A stretch of 64,000 bases of DNA from Evansella caseinilytica (GCF_900107275.1 NZ_FNPI01000010.1:62001-126000); one strand, 5' to 3'. Positions 1 through 8,540 are shown, counted from the stretch's first letter. The notes: generated by a model not told the origin, from the sequence alone. Made by a program: numbers and translations.

Positions 1-188
1 TCACCGGATGTCTCGGCGAGTTTTTTCCAAGCTGTACAAGTAATAAAATCAGTATCATAATTCCCTTGGGCGTTTTTAAATGGGCGTCGGACGGCGAGGG
101 ATATTCTGGTTATAGCGGTGCCCTCTTTTGTTGTATTTACAACAGGATCTTTAACAACCCGGCCGATAAGCATGACTTGATTTAACAA
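1..188 (-). CDS. ssb: Single-stranded DNA-binding protein, N-terminal part (runs off the left edge)
   Basis: The minus strand encodes 62 residues beginning (M)LNQVMLIGRVVKDP and continuing through ISLAVRR to FITCTAWKKLAETSG. This is the start of the bacterial SSB OB fold: the LNxVxLIGRLxxDP opening, then the A-V-R-x-F and W-x-K-x-AE segments that line the DNA groove. The protein binds ssDNA in replication, repair or natural transformation; by position it resembles the shorter B. subtilis paralogue YwpH/SsbB rather than the SsbA of the rpsF operon, but the tail that would settle this is outside the window. The start is TTG at 188, chosen because GGAG (197-200) lies 8 nt upstream. That ribosome binding site overlaps the stop codon of the transposase gene just upstream. 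Confidence 0.88.
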   Translation of the reverse strand, partial: MLNQVMLIGRVVKDPVVNTTKEGTAITRISLAVRRPFKNAQGNYDTDFITCTAWKKLAETSG

Positions 189-193
189 ATCAA

Positions 194-910
194 TCACTCC
201 TTATTTTTTATCAATTTTGCATTGGATTTTTGCAGCAGGGACAGCTTCCACTCTCTGTCGACATATTGTGGATAGTGAAGGTGCAGCGGTGTAGGAAAAA
301 GCTGGCGCAATCGCTCTTTCGTGAATGCTTTCGGCGGAGAACGCGGGGGTCTGTTTGTCAGTGATGCCGTGCTCCAGTACCTTGGATCGGGATGCATGAA
401 AAACAAGTTAGCTGGTGCTATGGTGCTGTCCGCTTTCGGATTCTTGTTCACAAAATCTGGAACAATATCAGGTAATGCATAGTGATGGTAACTGCTCCAA
501 GGATAATGAAATGGGTTACTGCAGATTTTTGCGGCCCTGGGATTGTTGTGAATATAAGCGCTGACGGACATAAATCCGTAGTCGGAGGGGACAGGGTGGC
601 ATGAATAACGATTTTCAAAGACATGTCCTGAGAGGTTATATTTTTTATTAAACCATGTAGCATAAGCGCCGTTGATGGAGTGCATGATTTTTCTCAAAGG
701 ACTGTCTTTCGTTCCGATTAATAAATGATAGTGATTTGTCATTAGGCAATAAGCATGAAGATGGTATGGAGAGTAGAGCAAGGTGTCGTTGAGGATAGTG
801 ATAAATTTTTCGAAATCTCGTTGTTCCAAAAAAATCGGTGTTCGTCTTACACCACGGCTTATCACGTGATAGATGGCACCAGGGTACCACGCACGTTTTG
901 GTGTCGGCAT
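194..910 (-). CDS. REP-associated tyrosine transposase (RAYT, Y1/IS200-like)
   Basis: A 238-residue protein starting MPTPKRAWYPGAIYHVISRG. It has the hallmarks of the Y1 HUH transposase superfamily, RAYT branch: the YHVxxRG opening strand, the metal-binding HUH motif in TNHYHLLIG, and YIHNNPRAA, whose tyrosine is the likely nucleophile. Family members nick single-stranded hairpin DNA and are associated with dispersed REP palindromes instead of a classical IS with its own ends. The ATG at 910 is preceded by AAAGGAG. A longer in-frame extension to 1003 lacks a ribosome binding site. The stop codon (194-196) falls inside the leader of ssb, so the two may be co-transcribed. The protein looks intact, with no frameshift or missing core motif. 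Substrate palindromes are not proven; candidates are listed under repeats. Confidence 0.85.
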   Translation of the reverse strand: MPTPKRAWYPGAIYHVISRGVRRTPIFLEQRDFEKFITILNDTLLYSPYHLHAYCLMTNHYHLLIGTKDSPLRKIMHSINGAYATWFNKKYNLSGHVFENRYSCHPVPSDYGFMSVSAYIHNNPRAAKICSNPFHYPWSSYHHYALPDIVPDFVNKNPKADSTIAPANLFFMHPDPRYWSTASLTNRPPRSPPKAFTKERLRQLFPTPLHLHYPQYVDREWKLSLLQKSNAKLIKNKE

Positions 911-1033
911 ATGATCGCGCTCCTTTATGAAAATAGTGATGTCCGTAAAAGGCATGCAGTTCATGGTGTTTTGTCTCTTTTTGACAATGGATGCAATCGG
1001 CAAATGAAGTTGAGTTTTGCATGATGATTTTTA

Positions 1034-1070
1034 GATAGCTGTGCTATCTCCTGAAGATAGCACAGCTATC
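1034..1070. repeat. Perfect 16-bp inverted repeat upstream of the transposase
   Basis: GATAGCTGTGCTATCT (1034-1049) and its exact complement (1055-1070) are separated by CCTGA. The palindrome lies 124 bp upstream of the RAYT start codon. No T-run follows on either strand, so a terminator role is unlikely. REP-type transposases recognise such hairpins as single-stranded DNA, which makes this a possible substrate, but no second copy was found in this window. Confidence 0.7.
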
Positions 1071-1192
1071 ACTAAGAGATAGAGCAGCTATTATGGCGAA
1101 ATGGCCATTTTGTGTGTAAAAAAGAAAAAAGTGTGAGGATACAACCGGCAGGTCAAAAAAAGTCCAAACAAATTTGTTCGAATAACCGGTAG

Positions 1193-1324
1193 AATCCAGC
1201 ACACTTTCGAAGGCTGTTACTTACTGCGGAACATACGAGGAAGTTTTTCTATATGTATTTCGGGATGAAGAAATAATCCCGGTACCTCTTGTGGGGCAAG
1301 AGGCGCAATAAGTAACTCTGGATT
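1193..1324. other. Branched inverted-repeat structure (possible structured RNA or decayed coding remnant)
   Basis: An outer stem AATCCAG (1193-1199)/CTGGATT (1318-1324) encloses a 12-bp stem GTTACTTACTGC (1216-1227)/GCAATAAGTAAC (1305-1316, one G-U). Inside are three hairpins: 1231-1256, CGGGAT/ATCCCG (1261-1281) and CCTCTTG/CAAGAGG (1285-1303). The fold is cloverleaf-like. A competing reading is that the same bases form the 3' end of a dead gene, since one frame is open to TAA at 1309. No known riboswitch class was recognised. Confidence 0.4.
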
Positions 1325-1403
1325 ACATTTGAACGAAGAGAGTTCAGATGCAATTCAGATATTTGGAGTATATTTAGTTGAGGATAAACGTAAATAAATA
1401 AAG

Positions 1404-1512
1404 AATGTTCAAGAAGTCTGGGAAGTCTATTGAGGGCTTCATTTTCGTTGCTGCTGTGGCTTGAACATCTTGTTCTTGCGTTGATTGTTCACTATTTTGA
1501 ACACCCGCTTAC
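1404..1512 (-). repeat. Degenerate B-type repeat, reverse orientation
   Basis: The segment begins TGTTCAAGAAGTCTGGGAA, close to the reversed end of the B repeat (TGTTCAAAAAGTCCGGGAT), and ends TTTTGAACACCCGCTTA. The internal sequence has diverged. The call rests on the matching termini and on well-preserved copies elsewhere (51065-51188, 52508-52670). Confidence 0.35.
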
Positions 1513-1993
1513 ACAAAAAGCAGTAAAGAGGTAAAAATTGATCGGCTGTTATGACGTTTCCATTGCAGTGTATTGGCCGAAGTGTTTGGAAGAGTCGCGT
1601 GAAACGTTCGTTAAAGTGAGAAACATTATGCTGACTGACATAGTAAAGTGAAGTGAATTTCGGTTAAGTAAGACAACCTTTCATCCTGATGAGAAGATAA
1701 TGCGATGCGGTAGTAGAAACTATTTAGCTCGACTAGGAAGTTCAAAAGTTACGGAAAACACTGCGGCGATTCTCTTCGTTGCGCTGTTTCTCCGCTGCCA
1801 ACGTCTGCTGTACCTCGCCCTTCTTGCCCCTGATTGTCCGACATTTCCAATGTACTTTTTCATTAAATGTTGAGATTAGGGATTGTTGTCGAAGGTAGGT
1901 TTTGTTTAGAAGAATTTGTCATTCCTGAGCCTAGTCTCATTTTATTTTAAGCACAATAAAAATGCAAGTACAAAAACTATCATTGTCACAAAA

Positions 1994-2052
1994 TGTTCAC
2001 ATTTATAGCAGTAGAATTGTGCGGGATATGGTCCCGCACAATTCTGTGAACT
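1994..2052. repeat. REP-like palindrome (GTTCAC...GCGGGA family)
   Basis: A 14-bp perfect inverted repeat, AGAATTGTGCGGGA (2013-2026) and TCCCGCACAATTCT (2032-2045) around TATGG, is flanked by outer arms GTTCAC (1995-2000) and GTGAAC (2046-2051). Related sequences lie at 9968, 35488, 38316 and 45073, all intergenic. It is 27 bp beyond the 3' end of asnB and could also act as a weak transcript end for that leftward gene, although no T-run follows. Confidence 0.7.
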
Positions 2053-2078
2053 TTGTTGACATGTTTGTGATTATTTGG

Positions 2079-4022
2079 TTATCCGATATGATGGATGTAT
2101 TCTTGACCGCTGTCATGGTGGTTTTCCATGTAATGATGGTGCCAGACCATGTAGGTTAAAATCGTCCAGATTTTTCGGCTGCCATCAAGTTTTCCCACTC
2201 GGTGATCCTCCAGCAGTTCGAGACATGCCTTCTTATCAAAAATATGATCTGTATGGCTGTGAAGAATCCATTCTTTTGCCCAATCATACATTTCATCCTT
2301 GAGCCAGTGGCGGATCGGTACCGGAAAGCCGAGTTTCTTACGCTGAAGGACATGCCCCGGAACGATGTCTGCGAGTGACTCCCTCAACCAGACCTTCGTC
2401 TGTTTTCCTTTCACCTTGCCGCGCAACGGCATTTTTGCTGCGACATCAAACACATCTCGGTCAAGAAACGGGACGCGAAGCTCCAATGAATGTGCCATCG
2501 TCATTTTGTCTGCCTTCACGAGAATATCGCCGCGCAGCCAAGTGTGCAAGTCAATATATTGCATTTTCGACACAGCATCATAATTTTTCGTTTCTTCGTA
2601 TAAGCTATGTGTGATATCACTAGTCTTCCAAGTTGGAGACCCTGGCACAAGATAACGTTCTTTTTCATGATCCTCAAATATTTTGGCATTTCCGACAAAG
2701 CGATCTTCAATTGGAGAACATCCTCTCATTAGGAAGCTGCGCCCTCTCATGCCGACAGGCAGCCAACGTTCTGCAGCTTTTCTCAGAACCGGCTTTAAAA
2801 AAGGCGGCAATCCGTTAAAGAATCGCAGTGAATGAGGTTCGCGATATATGTTGTATCCGCCGAATATTTCATCCGCTCCCTCCCCTGAGAGGACAACGGT
2901 AACGTGCTTGCTTGCTTCCCTGGCAACGAAATATAATGGAATCGCAGCGGGATCAGCGACCGGTTCATCCATATGCCAGACAATTTTTGAAAATTCATTC
3001 ATAACATCATCCACTGATATTTTCACCCGTTTGTGATTGACATCAATGGCACGGGCTGTTTCTTCGGCCACATCACCTTCACTGTAGCCTTCCCGCTCAA
3101 ACTCGGCGGTGAATGTGTTCAAATTAGGGTGAAACTGCCGGGCAATGGAGACGATTGCCGATGAATCGATTCCCCCGGATAAAAAGGCCCCAACCGGTAC
3201 ATCTGAACGCATATGACGCTTTACGGAGTCAACGAGGGTTTCGCGAATATCTGTTAAAAACAGCTCTTTCTCCAATTGCAGCTGTTTTTGTTTAAAGGGT
3301 GCTGTGAAAAAATGAACCGCTTTATTTCCGAAGCTTGTTTTCGGCACAAATTCAGGCTTCCAATAGCAGCGGGTGCTGAATCCGCTCTCCGGGCGCCAGT
3401 GAACGGAATGGCCCGGTTTCACTTTGTCGATTTGAGCAGTAGCCGTATTTGGCTCCGGTATATATTGAAATGTCAGATAATGAAAAGCTGCTTCCCCGTC
3501 GATATACGCTTGTTCTTCCACAAAAAATAACGATTTTTTTTCTGATGAGAAAACATATGTGCCGTCTCTCAATGTCCGGTAGAACAGCGGCTTAATCCCG
3601 AACGGATCCCGGGCACCGAAAAGTCTTTCCTCCTCCCGATCCCAGATCAGAAAAGCAAACATTCCTTTGAAGCGATGCAGGCACTCTTCCCCATAGTGAT
3701 GAAAAGCGGCTAAAATGACTTCCGTATCCGAATGTGTCTGAAAGCTTGCTCCCATTTTGATCAATTGTTCCCGCAGTTCCGGTGCATTATAAATTTCCCC
3801 GTTAAAAATAATTGTATAGCGGTCGTCAAGATAGCTCATCGGCTGGTGTCCGCCCTCAATATCTACAATACTCAGACGTCGGAATCCCAGACGTGCATAT
3901 TGCCCTTCAAAAATACCGGAGTCATCGGGACCGCGATGTGCTATAACGTTCATCATTTCTCTAAGCGGTTGATAATATAATGTTTCATTGTTAGCTGAAA
4001 CAATTCCCACAAATCCACACAT
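2079..4022 (-). CDS. asnB: Asparagine synthase (glutamine-hydrolysing)
   Basis: A 647-residue class II asparagine synthetase, close in length to B. subtilis AsnB (632). It makes asparagine from aspartate, ATP and glutamine in the cytosol. The N-terminal glutaminase domain (about 1-200) has the nucleophile Cys2 in MCGFVGIV and AHRGPDD at 28-34. The synthetase domain has the PP-loop SGGIDSS (282-288) and LSGEGADE. All key residues are present, and the C-terminal half, including KADKMTMAHSLELRVPFLD, is very like the AsnB branch; AsnO and AsnH remain possible paralogue names. The ATG is preceded by AAAGGAG. The gene stands alone, divergent from the cold shock gene about 1 kb away. No T-box leader was seen upstream. 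Confidence 0.93.
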   Translation of the reverse strand: MCGFVGIVSANNETLYYQPLREMMNVIAHRGPDDSGIFEGQYARLGFRRLSIVDIEGGHQPMSYLDDRYTIIFNGEIYNAPELREQLIKMGASFQTHSDTEVILAAFHHYGEECLHRFKGMFAFLIWDREEERLFGARDPFGIKPLFYRTLRDGTYVFSSEKKSLFFVEEQAYIDGEAAFHYLTFQYIPEPNTATAQIDKVKPGHSVHWRPESGFSTRCYWKPEFVPKTSFGNKAVHFFTAPFKQKQLQLEKELFLTDIRETLVDSVKRHMRSDVPVGAFLSGGIDSSAIVSIARQFHPNLNTFTAEFEREGYSEGDVAEETARAIDVNHKRVKISVDDVMNEFSKIVWHMDEPVADPAAIPLYFVAREASKHVTVVLSGEGADEIFGGYNIYREPHSLRFFNGLPPFLKPVLRKAAERWLPVGMRGRSFLMRGCSPIEDRFVGNAKIFEDHEKERYLVPGSPTWKTSDITHSLYEETKNYDAVSKMQYIDLHTWLRGDILVKADKMTMAHSLELRVPFLDRDVFDVAAKMPLRGKVKGKQTKVWLRESLADIVPGHVLQRKKLGFPVPIRHWLKDEMYDWAKEWILHSHTDHIFDKKACLELLEDHRVGKLDGSRKIWTILTYMVWHHHYMENHHDSGQEYIHHIG

Positions 4023-4321
4023 GTAATTTAGCTCCTTTCAGCGAAATCAGGAATGAATATACAGAAAAAGTAGAATTTTATCGAAAATAAAAATAATGGA
4101 AGATGATGTCGAGAAAAATACTGGCACCGTCGTTATGACGAAGTATGTCGAAAAATGATTTTTGTTTGATTTTATTAGTTTTGCCGCTTTTAACTCCTTT
4201 CATTCGTAATTAAAGCGGGGCTGCAGGCGTTTCGTTCGAAAGCGACGTACAGTGTCCCGCTATGCACTATGAATAAAAACACGCAGAGAAGCTGCGCTCT
4301 TTTCAACCCGTGTTAAATGAG

Positions 4322-4363
4322 ACTGTTAAAAAGTGCGGGTAACAGCGTCAGCGACTCCTTTTT
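4322..4363 (-). repeat. Fragment of a reversed B-type repeat
   Basis: TGTTAAAAAGTGCGGGTAAC followed by AGCG...GCGACTCC resembles the reversed end of the B repeat (TGTTCAAAAAGTCCGGGATACAGCGACTGCG). It is diverged and truncated, with no matching second end nearby. Confidence 0.3.
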
Positions 4364-4582
4364 AAATAGAAAGAATGTAAAAAAGTTTAATTTTTTGTCT
4401 TCCGGGTGAACTGCTTGGAAGTAGAAGTAACAACTTTTTGGATGACTTCGTGATGTTTCAGCTTTGTATCAAAAAGTCCTTTAATTTATTCTCTCGCTCT
4501 ATATAACGAATTATTTTCTGCATTTGTTTCAGTTAACGTAAAAAATAAAAATTATTTTCAAGTAGTATCTACACAATGATAG

Positions 4583-4952
4583 AGGAAGTTCAAAAGGGCA
4601 ATAGTTCCGCTCCATGTTGCCCAACGCCACATAAATACCGCTCGCATCCTGTGCCTGCGTTTACGGACGCAAATTGACTCGATGAAGCACATTCAGGTTG
4701 CATTTGTGAATAACGACGGGATGTCGTCATCCTGACTTCGAGAAAACAACCACTCACAGCCAGCCTGAAAAGAATACATTGGCTACGCTCATTGTAATCC
4801 TCTGCAAGCATAGCTTCGACGAATATCCAAATGCTTTTCTAGCGCGATGACACGATGAGACAGCTCGCAGCATCTCTGTGAAGTATGGCTTATTGGTTCT
4901 TATTTGTTCCAAAAGATGAGAACCGATCTATTGGAACAAACACTTATAGTAT
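4583..4952 (+). repeat. C-type repeat (diverged) plus A-type hairpin upstream of cspA
   Basis: The block opens GTTCAAAAGGGCAATAGTTCCGCTC, contains GAGAAAACAACCACTCACAGCC and GCCTGAAAAGAATACATTGGC, all C-module signatures, and ends with an A-type hairpin (about 4913-4940) with TGTTCC/GGAACA arms. The A hairpin runs straight into ACTTATAGTATAAT, so the repeat supplies a good -10-like box. The internal C stem is not clearly paired in this copy. The rest of the 4023-5069 gap shows no gene. Confidence 0.55.
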
Positions 4953-4986
4953 AATTAATTTGTCGAAATAATCAGTATAAAACAGT

Positions 4987-5016
4987 TTGACTTATGAGTT
5001 CAACCGTTGCTATAGT
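4987..5016 (+). promoter_or_regulatory. Candidate sigma-A promoter for the cold shock gene
   Basis: TTGACT (4987-4992) and TATAGT (5011-5016) with an 18-bp spacer give an mRNA with a leader of about 45 nt before the cspA start at 5070. Confidence 0.55.
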
Positions 5017-5069
5017 GGAATTGTGGGATAACCACTCGATTTTCTATACGAAGGGAACGTGTTAGAAGT

Positions 5070-5267
5070 ATGCAAGGGAAAGTAAAATGGTTTAATGCAG
5101 AAAAAGGTTTCGGGTTTATTGAGCGCGAAGGTGGAGATGACGTATTTGTTCACTACTCTGCAATCGAACAAGAAGGCTTTAAATCTCTGGAAGAAGGTCA
5201 GGAAGTGGAATTTGAAATTGTGGAAGGCGCTCGAGGACCGCAGGCCGCCAATGTAGTAAAGCTTTAA
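5070..5267 (+). CDS. csp: Cold shock protein (CspA/CspB family)
   Basis: A 65-residue single cold shock domain: [21 protein letters not shown]1 KGFGFIE (12-18) and RNP2 VFVHYSAI (about 26-33). The protein binds single-stranded RNA/DNA and acts as an RNA chaperone at low temperature or in stationary phase. Length and sequence match the 65-67-residue Csp proteins of Bacillus; which paralogue it is cannot be decided. The ribosome binding site is modest (AAGGGA about 13 nt upstream), as is common for Csp mRNAs that rely on leader structure. It lies just ahead of hpf, another translation-stress gene, but a terminator-like palindrome separates them. Confidence 0.93.
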   Translation: MQGKVKWFNAEKGFGFIEREGGDDVFVHYSAIEQEGFKSLEEGQEVEFEIVEGARGPQAANVVKL

Positions 5268-5382
5268 TTCAAGTAAAGGAAATGTGCGGATATACTTAAC
5301 CGAATTAAAGTTTTTCACTTAACATATATGTCCATCAAGGATGAGTTAAGTAGGGATGAAATTGTAAAGAATTTTTTAATAA

Positions 5383-5425
5383 GAGGGTGTTCCAAAAGCA
5401 GTGCTTTTGGAACACCCTCGTCCCT
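5383..5425 (+). terminator. Terminator-like palindrome after cspA, related to the A repeat
   Basis: GAGGGTGTTCCAAAAG (5383-5398) pairs perfectly with CTTTTGGAACACCCTC (5404-5419) around CAGTG and is followed by GTCCCTTTTT. The arms GTGTTCCAAAAG/CTTTTGGAACAC match the A repeat arms, so a repeat copy may have been adopted as the terminator. Confidence 0.65.
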
Positions 5426-5695
5426 TTTTCTCCCCATGTCCCCGAAGATTATGTGACAGTTGGAATAAATCCCTTGACTTTCGTTTACAATGTGGATAGT
5501 GAAGGTGATACTCCATCCCCATGTACTCCCATCTGCGTCTTCTTCTTTTAAAAGGATAGGCGAAAAACTGCGATGCCAGCATTTTTGTCACATACAAAAT
5601 ACGACAAATTTATTTATTTTTTATGTAGGATTTAGCAGGAATATTAACGTGGTATGAAGAATATGAAATACATAACCGAAAGGAGGAGTTTGCTT

Positions 5696-6250
5696 ATGAA
5701 TTTCAAAATTCGTGGCGAAAACCTTGAGATTACACCCGCATTGAGAGAGTATGTAGAAAAGAAAGTTGGGAGGCTTGAGAAATATTTTGAAAGCCCGCTC
5801 CGCTCCGATGTAAATGTGAAAATGAGCGTCAGCAGCAATGATCAAAGAGTAGAGATCACGATTCCGATGACGAAACTTTTGCTGCGGGCAGAGGAAAAAC
5901 ATTCGGACATGTATGCAGCAATCGACTTGGTTATTGAAAAACTGGAGCGGCAAATTCGCAAGCATAAAACAAAAGTGAACCGTAAATTCCGTCAGGATGA
6001 CAGTTTAAAATATATGTTTAAAAATGAGCTGGAGCCCCTTGTGGAGGAACAGCCTGAGTACACGGAAGAGGAACTGGAAATCGTTAGAACCAAGCGTTTT
6101 GCGTTAAAACCAATGGATGCGGAGGAAGCAGTTTTACAAATGGATATGCTTGGGCATAACTTTTTTGTATTCTCCAACGCCGAAAACGGACGGACAAACG
6201 TTGTATATAAACGTAGAGACGGACGTTACGGATTGATTGAACCGCAATAA
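5696..6250 (+). CDS. hpf: Ribosome hibernation promoting factor, long form
   Basis: A 184-residue long-form HPF (B. subtilis YvyD is 189). The N-terminal S30AE domain (about 1-100; MNFKIRGENLEITPALREYV) blocks the decoding site, and the C-terminal domain (about 125-184; LKPMDAEEAVLQMDMLGHNFFVF) dimerises to join two 70S ribosomes into 100S particles during stationary phase. RKHKTKVNRKFR near 100 is typical of the linker start. The ATG at 5696 was chosen because AAGGAGGAG precedes it; the in-frame extension to 5654 has no ribosome binding site. B. subtilis controls this gene with SigB and SigH; no convincing match was found in the 5426-5695 leader. It is followed by its own terminator. Confidence 0.95.
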   Translation: MNFKIRGENLEITPALREYVEKKVGRLEKYFESPLRSDVNVKMSVSSNDQRVEITIPMTKLLLRAEEKHSDMYAAIDLVIEKLERQIRKHKTKVNRKFRQDDSLKYMFKNELEPLVEEQPEYTEEELEIVRTKRFALKPMDAEEAVLQMDMLGHNFFVFSNAENGRTNVVYKRRDGRYGLIEPQ

Positions 6251-6326
6251 GCCAGCCGCAGATGAATGCGTATCATCCACCGTCAGATTGTTCATAATGG
6301 AACAAATAATAATAATAGAAAGAACA

Positions 6327-6369
6327 GGGAGTCTTTAAAAGGAAAGTCCTTTGGAGACTCCCTTTTTAT
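6327..6369 (+). terminator. Rho-independent terminator of hpf
   Basis: GGGAGTCT...AGACTCCC followed by TTTTT, with an inner AAAGGA/TCCTTT pairing. Confidence 0.8.
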
Positions 6370-6413
6370 CATGTTATCGCTCATGAAGTAGTTATAGAAG
6401 AAAAGCAGCAACC

Positions 6414-6500
6414 GGCAGTGGAAAACTCTGTTATCCACTCATCTCAGGCACTGCCGCTGAAAACGCCAGAAAGCAGCGGGAAAAAATCCGCTGCTTTCTG
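6414..6500 (-). terminator. Terminator hairpins downstream of ptsG
   Basis: Reading leftward from ptsG, a 13-bp perfect stem CAGAAAGCAGCGG/CCGCTGCTTTCTG (6467-6500) is followed by GGCGTTTT, then a second stem GGCAGTG/CACTGCC (6414-6455). The first is the likely transcript end; its T-run is short. Confidence 0.6.
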
Positions 6501-6509
6501 AAGTTTAGA

Positions 6510-8540
6510 CTATTGAATTTTAACGCGGCCTGTTTCACCGGCTTCTGTTTTTCCTGCATTAATCACGACCGATTCTCCTTCTTTCAGGTTGGTGAACACG
6601 ATCGGTGTTATCGTTGATGTTGCTTCCGCTTTTACTTTCTCCAAGTCCACTTTCAGCAACGGTTGACCTTGTTTTACTTCGTCCCCTTGTTGTACAAGCG
6701 CCTCGAAGCCTTCCCCTTTCATGTTGACAGTATCAATACCAACGTGAACGAGGATTTCTTTACCGTCTGCTGTTTGTAAACCGATGGCATGCTTTGTAGG
6801 GAAGAGATTAACGACTTTTCCAGCAACCGGGGAAACGACGTTGCCCTCGGTCGGCTCAATTGCAAAGCCGTCACCCATCATTTTTTCAGCAAACATTTTG
6901 TCTGGTACTTCCGTAATCGGCTTCAGTTCACCGGACATTGGCATGGCGACGGTGAGATCAGCACCGGAAACCGGGCCGGTTGCGTCAGCAACTGCATCAT
7001 TTTCAGGCTCAGCAACAGGTGTTTTTCCTTTAATAATGTCTTCCATTTGTCCTTTTATGTTCTCGGAACGCGGGCCGAAGATTGCCTGGATGTTTTTGTC
7101 TACCTGCATTACGCCGGAAGCTCCAAGCTCTTTAATGCGATCCTTATTTACTTTGTTAACATCGTGAACGCTGATGCGTAAGCGCGTGATACACGCATCT
7201 AAATCTTTCAGGTTTTCTTTACCGCCGAAAGCCTTCAAAATTTCATACGGCAATTCGTTAGCGGCAGCTGTTTTTCCTCCTGAAGCAACGTCGTTGTTTT
7301 CTTTCTCGCGTCCAGGCGTCATTAAGTTAAATTTCAGGATCGCCCAACGGAAACCGAAATAGTAAATGACGGCAAAGACTGCACCGACAATAAACACGAG
7401 CCACCAGTCCGTACGGTTAGGCAGAACCCCGAACAGCAGGAAGTCAATGATACCGCCGGAAAAAGTCATCCCGATTTTTACATCAAGAATGTGCATTGTC
7501 ATAAACGACAATCCGGCAAAAATCGCGTGAATCCCAAATAAAATAGGAGCTACGAACAAGAAACTGAATTCAATCGGCTCGGTAATCCCTGTCAAGAAAG
7601 AAGTCAACGCGGCAGAACCCATGATACCGGCGACAATTTTCTTTTGATCAGGACGTGCACAATGATAAATTGCCAGCGCCGCCGCTGGAAGACCGAACAT
7701 CATGAATGGGAATTTCCCTGTCATAAATGTTCCGGCAGTCAATTCGGCACCATCTCGAATTTGTTCGAAGAAAATGCGCTGGTCCCCGCGGATAATTTCA
7801 CCCGCTGCGTTTGTATATTGTCCAAATTCAAACCAGAACGGTGAATAGAAAATATGGTGCAGACCGAATGGAATCAATGCACGCTCAATCACACCGAATA
7901 CGAAAGCGGAGAATGTCCGGTTTGTTTCTGTCATAAAGTGGGAGAATGTGTTCAGACCTTCCTGTGCAAAAGGCCAGATAAAGTTCATCAATACCCCAAG
8001 TACAATTGCTGATGCCGCAGTGATGATCGGCACAAACCGTTTCCCTGCGAAGAATCCTAAGTAAGACGGCAGCTCGATATTGTAAAACCTCTTAAACAAG
8101 AACGACGCCAGGAGCCCGACGATGATCCCCCCGAAGACCCCGGTTTGCAGTGTTGGAATTCCCAGCACACTGGCATATTCAGGAGCCTCAGACACCATTT
8201 CCGGTGTAACATGACTGATAACCCCCATTGTGATATTCATGATTAAATATCCAATCAGAGCGGCAAGCGCGGCGACACCATCACCGCCAGCAAGTCCGAC
8301 GGCTACCCCGACGGCAAACAGCAGCGCGAGATTGTCAAACACAACGCCGCCGGCAGCTTCCATCATCTCCGCCATCAGCACGACCCAGCCCGTTTCCAGC
8401 GCCGGTATACGCGCTATCATATCCGGATTTTGTAAAGCGTTACCGAATGCGAGCAGGATACCTGCAGCAGGCAGTAAGGCAACCGGAAGCATCAATGCGC
8501 GGCCGACTCGTTGCAAAACACCAAATGAATTTTTTACCAT
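6510..8540 (-). CDS. ptsG: PTS glucose-specific enzyme II, EIICBA
   Basis: A 676-residue three-domain PTS permease (B. subtilis PtsG is 699). EIIC (about 1-405) is membrane-embedded with roughly eight to ten hydrophobic segments and the GITEPIEF signature (318-325). EIIB (about 430-505) carries the phosphocysteine Cys450 in [12 protein letters not shown] (about 535-676) carries His599 in ILVHVGIDT, with His584 nearby. It takes up glucose and phosphorylates it to glucose-6-phosphate using phospho-HPr. The adjacent glcT gene and the RNA antiterminator in the leader support glucose specificity; N-acetylglucosamine permeases share this architecture but usually lie elsewhere. RBS AGGAGG is 7 nt ahead of the ATG. 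Confidence 0.92.
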   Translation of the reverse strand: MVKNSFGVLQRVGRALMLPVALLPAAGILLAFGNALQNPDMIARIPALETGWVVLMAEMMEAAGGVVFDNLALLFAVGVAVGLAGGDGVAALAALIGYLIMNITMGVISHVTPEMVSEAPEYASVLGIPTLQTGVFGGIIVGLLASFLFKRFYNIELPSYLGFFAGKRFVPIITAASAIVLGVLMNFIWPFAQEGLNTFSHFMTETNRTFSAFVFGVIERALIPFGLHHIFYSPFWFEFGQYTNAAGEIIRGDQRIFFEQIRDGAELTAGTFMTGKFPFMMFGLPAAALAIYHCARPDQKKIVAGIMGSAALTSFLTGITEPIEFSFLFVAPILFGIHAIFAGLSFMTMHILDVKIGMTFSGGIIDFLLFGVLPNRTDWWLVFIVGAVFAVIYYFGFRWAILKFNLMTPGREKENNDVASGGKTAAANELPYEILKAFGGKENLKDLDACITRLRISVHDVNKVNKDRIKELGASGVMQVDKNIQAIFGPRSENIKGQMEDIIKGKTPVAEPENDAVADATGPVSGADLTVAMPMSGELKPITEVPDKMFAEKMMGDGFAIEPTEGNVVSPVAGKVVNLFPTKHAIGLQTADGKEILVHVGIDTVNMKGEGFEALVQQGDEVKQGQPLLKVDLEKVKAEATSTITPIVFTNLKEGESVVINAGKTEAGETGRVKIQ

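Larger units (their letters stand above)
911..2078. other. Gene-poor 1.2-kb intergenic region
   Basis: No ORF here has both a ribosome binding site and recognisable family motifs. It separates the leftward transposase from the convergent-side end of asnB and contains a 16-bp perfect hairpin (1034-1070), a branched inverted-repeat structure (1193-1324), a degenerate reverse copy of the B repeat (1404-1512) and a REP-like palindrome (1994-2052). The rest looks like decayed sequence. In one plus-strand frame codons 1186-1308 stay open for about 41 residues before TAA, without a start codon, and could be a gene remnant. Confidence 0.6.

Noticed and set aside
194-1070. A complete IS200/IS605 element
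   Set aside because: No tnpB is present and the ends are not defined; the protein is of RAYT type, which is usually a single-copy resident gene.
4023-4600. Possible T-box leader for asnB
   Set aside because: A TGGCACCG-like string near 4122 was checked, but no specifier stem or terminator/antiterminator pair could be found on the minus strand.
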